From Ptychodera flava (lineage: Eukaryota; Hemichordata; Enteropneusta; Ptychoderidae): a stretch of DNA of 64,000 nt. This document shows positions 60,401 to 64,000 of this stretch, one piece after another. Within the stretch, counting starts at the first letter, position 1; every line of letters begins with the position of its first letter. The stretch is taken from assembly GCF_041260155.1 (NCBI RefSeq), contig NC_091945.1, forward strand, positions 33,796,296-33,860,295, written 5' to 3'. The position numbers and the translations under genes were made by a program. Under the pieces are notes generated by a model. The model had not been told where the DNA came from. It saw only the letters and a program-made list of their open reading frames with translations, and did not search any database.

Positions 60401-63188
60401 ATTTTGAAAGAGAATGGTCCAAAGACTCTTTAAGAAAAGTCTGAGGAAAAGTTTAAGTCTTTCACTTTCGAGGCACAACTACCTTAATGTGCCTCCATCA
60501 AAAAGATGTGGGGATTTTTCTCACAGCAGAACAATAGAATCAAAGCTTTACAGTTGAATATGGCTTGACTTAGCATATATTTGCAAAAAACCCAAATCCA
60601 CAGGAAATAAGTTACCCTGGATGCTGTTACATGCATGTTATGAATTTATGATTGCGATGCGACTTAAGTTGAACATAGTTATACTAAGACTTGCATCTCA
60701 GTGTTTGCAAATCTAGTGTATTATTCTATTGTCCTGTTGAAAACCTGATTCGGTATCATTCACTGATAAAAACAATAGAAAGTAAACATCTTCCATAGTT
60801 GTTGCTAGTTTCCCACAAAAATGAATCTATACCTAGTAGATCGATAATATCAAATTCTGACTATAATGGAAATCTTCATTTCAGAATGTTCAGTTTTTAC
60901 AGGTTGATCATTCATTTTCTTTGGATCTGGATGGACTGGTCATTTCACTCTGTGTAATATACCATGACTCAAATTTGATTGAATCAATCGTCATTTCTAT
61001 TTTAACAGTTAAGTATCTGGGACACAGCTGGAGTAGAGAGATACAGAACTCTAACTAAGAATTACTATCGTGGTACCCATGCTGCAATCTTTGTGTACAG
61101 TGTAGATGACCCTTCTTCCTTGCATTACTTATCACAGTGGGTCAGAGATGCTGAGGAGTATGCTGATGGAGGTGAGTTTGACCAGGTTATAATGTACTTC
61201 ACTTGTTTGAGTATATGCATAGCTGATAATAAACCTTCAGACACATTGGTTCTGTGTGTGTGCAACAAAATCATAGCTCGGTCTAATATGTAAAAATAAG
61301 AAAACACTGCTGATGAGAAGAAACAACTGTCTCAAGTGTGTTTTTTTCAAGGTCTGTTTGTAATGTCCTATTGTATTACACAATACGTATTATCAGTAGA
61401 ATTCTTGTCAATTGGACCTGCCTATAGAATTTGGCACAATAAAGTGCGCAGTAACTCGCATAGATTGAAGCAGAATAACCAAATAATACCACAGCTGAGC
61501 CAGTCGATGTATATATAACACGTACACTATGCCATAGGTACCATGTTATAAACATAACAAACATACATTTGTAAGTACACACCGCTATGCAGGATGTGGA
61601 GTCAAGGGTGTTTAACATGTAAATGAACAAATTACAAGGAAATAAACTAGCAATGATAACCTACACGTAACTACCAATAGGCACAATATCAAAAAACTAG
61701 ATACAGGCTAAAAGCTAGATAAAGTACTACATCATTAACTAAGTAAACAAAACAACTCAAAGATTGGGGGAGAGGTTCTGCCAGTCTGCTTCCGGAGCAA
61801 AGGTCTGGGTTGCAAACTTGGATTTGCAGATCTTTGGAGAACTGAAAGTGAAAGTGGCCTGAACCTGGTCCAGGGGCTTGAAGCAAGGCTTAGTGACGTC
61901 AAGTGTTGTGTGCAATAGAACGATGGGTAAATAGATAACACATACCAAGATGTCAACGTCAGCATTGTGTAAGTGGCTAAGGGACAGTTGCATGCTGTAA
62001 GTGCGGGGCGGGGGGTGCTAGCTCGATCTGTGGACTTATAAACTAGTTATGTGTTAATAATCACACAAATCTTTATATGTTACATTTACAAACAAACCAC
62101 ATATACAATACAGTTACAAACAAAACATACATTGCATTTTTAAATGTAATACACATGCAATGTTACAGGTTTTTGTAACATACTCAACATACCCTGTACA
62201 TATAATGTTATAATTTCAAACAAAACACACACCATTTTATTGTTACAAATATAACACACAAACAATGTTAGACACTTACAAACATATAACACACATTCGA
62301 TCCTATGTTACAGTTACAAACACATATACAATGCTACAGGTATAGTCACAACACATGGTGTGTGTGTTGAAAGTATACATATGTATACATGTATACATAA
62401 CAAACATTCAGTTTATTTGGATATCTCTCAAGGTACCCCATAATATTGTTCTTTGTTTGCAGACAAAAACTAATGACTTTTAGACTGTATGAAAAGTGTC
62501 AATAGCAGTCCAGTCTAGCCTACTTTCAAAAAATGCCATGGACAAGGCTACTTACAAATTTCAACAGCAATTGTGAAGTTTATAGCTGCCTCACTTCCCT
62601 TTTAGACAATCACTGGAAGTACACAATGCAAATCAGACAATGTGAAGTACATTAGTCTCTCTTTCTCTGTTACTAAGCTCCAAAGATAGCAACAGGGAAC
62701 TAATTTAGTGGGTCAGACTGGCCTTTAGAATTTTACTCATTTTTATGATATTTGAGCTATTCTGATTCAAATGTATGTAAATGATGATGAAATTTGCATT
62801 CTACAGGCTTTATCTTTGCATTTTTAGTCGAAAACATTTTTTGATTGAAATGTCAAAACAATGGGGATCTCGTAGTGGGTAGCCATTATTACTGTAAAAT
62901 TTAGGTCAATTTCAGCTAAATATTGCAATCTGACAATTTTTGTGTGACCCTTTTCAATGTGTTAAATGGAATATAGCCACAATTTTGAATGTGCAAATTA
63001 ATTTTATGGAAGTTTATCAAAATGAATTTCTAATTATGAACTGAAATACCCTTCTTTTGTCTCCTCAGCTTTTCACTTCCTTGTCGGTAACAAATGTGAT
63101 GCACCCAGCCTCATCAATGAGAAAACAGTCAAAGATTTCGCTGCAACGCATAATATAGATCATTCCTTTACACTGTCTGCAAAAACAG
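57493..63188 (+). CDS. Atypical Rab-family small GTPase (first three coding exons)
   Basis: Exons 57493-57678, 61009-61171 and 63069-63188 join in phase and give 156 residues. The last donor (ACAG|GTGAGG) leads to exon(s) outside the window that should carry the final 40-60 residues and the prenylation site. Motifs: P-loop GELGVGKTS, WDTAGVERY (switch II), YYRGTHAAIFVYSVDD, GNKCD (guanine specificity) and SAKTG. The G3 box has Val where Rabs have the catalytic Gln. The switch I region (RTQSSALDNCNRDF) lacks the usual T-I-G. Both changes predict slow GTP hydrolysis and unusual effector binding, as known for divergent Rabs such as Rab24. The start is the first in-frame ATG, giving a normal Rab N-terminus of 11 residues. 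I cannot place it in a named subfamily. Confidence 0.9.
57912..57981. repeat. Hairpin element in Rab intron 1
   Basis: CTGCATGGCAGGGCTGTGTG... pairs with ...CACACAGCCCTCCATGCAG around an approximately 17-nt loop near 'gcgtaacttatacggcc'. It is near perfect and of the same CpG-rich style as the 10-15 kb cluster, but shares no arm sequence with it. Confidence 0.85.
58915..59250 (+). repeat. Dispersed repeat family, copy B
   Basis: Starts 'agaatgcgcctcggggacaa' in Rab intron 1. It shares successive blocks with copy C (60141) and copy A (27297), including 'ggcggccatattgaatttcaaat'. Confidence 0.8.
60141..60480 (+). repeat. Dispersed repeat family, copy C
   Basis: Starts 'agaatgcgcctcggggacag', 1.2 kb from copy B in the same intron and orientation. 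It extends to 'ttcactttcgaggcacaact'. Confidence 0.8.
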
Positions 63189-63969
63189 GTGAGGATTATT
63201 GTATAAAAATTTTACCATGAAATCTGGAAACTACAAAGCCCTTATTATGGAAAACATTTATTATGTATTTTCAGTTGCAGTTTGTGTTATAGGGATTGAA
63301 ATGCTTTTGCACAGAACCTAAAACTTACAAAATTTCCTGATAATTGTTGCTTGAAGAATTAAAATTATCTTTAGTTTCCTGGTATTAGAGTCTGTCAAAT
63401 CGAGCTGTTAATATTCTAGACTGCACACAGACCAAATTAACTGCTCCTCAATATGTATATTTATCTATCTTCTGATATACTTCTATGGCATTTTTGAAGT
63501 TAAGTTTGAATCTTTGCTTTATTCAGACTGACCAAACTGTTCAAACTGTTTGTGTAAAGGCATCAGTAGTGTTCACAAATTAGAAGACTCAATTTAGTGA
63601 TATGAGCAGACAAAGGAAGAAAAACTAAAATTTTCACAATGAAAGCTATCCTTTCCATTCACAAGAGACAAATATGGTCTTCTCAACTTTGCTTCGAATT
63701 TTCATTTGTTTGTTATAACACATCAGGGGATGCAAAATGTTGGCATAAGCTTGATAAAATTTTTCCCAGCAATCTACCGATATTCATATGTAAAAAAATA
63801 TGATTTCACAACAAAAGGAAATGAAAATTATAACATCTTTAAATGTGAATTGGTTGCCCCTCTGATTTTCTAAACTGTGAAGCACACTAGCTGTTCTGCT
63901 TTCAAGGTCACCATAGTAATAACAGTTTCATTGAATGCTTGGGCACTTACAGCAATGGATAACATTTTT

Positions 63970-63995
63970 AGCTCCGCTGTCAGCGACGCGGAGCT
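63970..63995. repeat. Hairpin at the window edge
   Basis: AGCTCCGC and GCGGAGCT flank a TGTCAGCGAC loop. It may be the tip of a longer repeat continuing outside the window. Confidence 0.5.
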
Positions 63996-64000
63996 ATCAA

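Noticed and set aside
1..64000. CRISPR arrays or bacterial operon features
   Set aside because: Repeats here are eukaryotic satellites, microsatellites and foldbacks. Genes have introns, and no repeat-spacer array is present.

Overview
This is an animal nuclear genome window. It is AT-rich, with many short exons split by GT-AG introns of about 0.3-3 kb, long microsatellites, hAT-type and Penelope-type transposon remains, and many inverted-repeat (foldback) elements. The mix of genes and repeats suits an invertebrate, perhaps a marine deuterostome such as a hemichordate or lancelet. That is an inference, and the sequence alone does not fix the species.

Region 1 (1-9 kb) is mostly repeats. It holds two foldback elements, a degenerate tandem array of about 148 bp, and a 400-bp tandem array enclosed by an inverted repeat. 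It also carries the first coding exon of an unknown minus-strand gene, beside an NRF1-type promoter and four FOX-like palindromes. Two likely minus-strand exons follow, one of which encodes a membrane anchor.

Region 2 (9.5-23.2 kb) is a nest of mobile DNA. Palindromic hairpins cluster at 9.85-15.1 kb. A broken hAT transposase gene (15.1-17.7 kb) is followed by a 5.4-kb Penelope-like retroelement with inverted terminal repeats of about 0.9 kb. Its dead reverse transcriptase is interrupted by a 1.29-kb Harbinger-like insertion with a TAA target duplication.

Region 3 (23.2-31 kb) has only repeats and low-complexity DNA that I can recognise.

Region 4 (31.1-44.4 kb, minus strand) holds an SLC6-family transporter gene, with 13 exons reconstructed in consistent phase. 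It has a one-base deletion in the TM1 signature and an Asp-to-Gly change at the Na2 site. Upstream of it are an orphan 5' exon and a tentative small membrane-protein gene.

Region 5 (44.8-57 kb, minus strand) holds a compact ten-exon gene for a 548-residue protein. It ends in the RPGRIP1/RPGRIP1L C-terminal C2-type domain but lacks the coiled coils and other C2 domains of the full-length ciliary proteins. It contains a duplicated exon pair in which one copy is partly read in a different frame. A perfect RFX X-box lies in the 5.3-kb head-to-head interval before the next gene.

Region 6 (57.5-64 kb, plus strand) holds the first three coding exons of an unusual Rab-family GTPase. The switch II glutamine is replaced by valine and switch I is degenerate. 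The last exon(s) lie beyond the window.

The host genes share no obvious pathway, although RPGRIP1-family proteins and some Rabs act at the cilium. The strongest candidates for something undescribed are the compact RPGRIP1-like gene with its overprinted duplicated exon, the hairpin family with similar loops and differing arms, and the atypical Rab.
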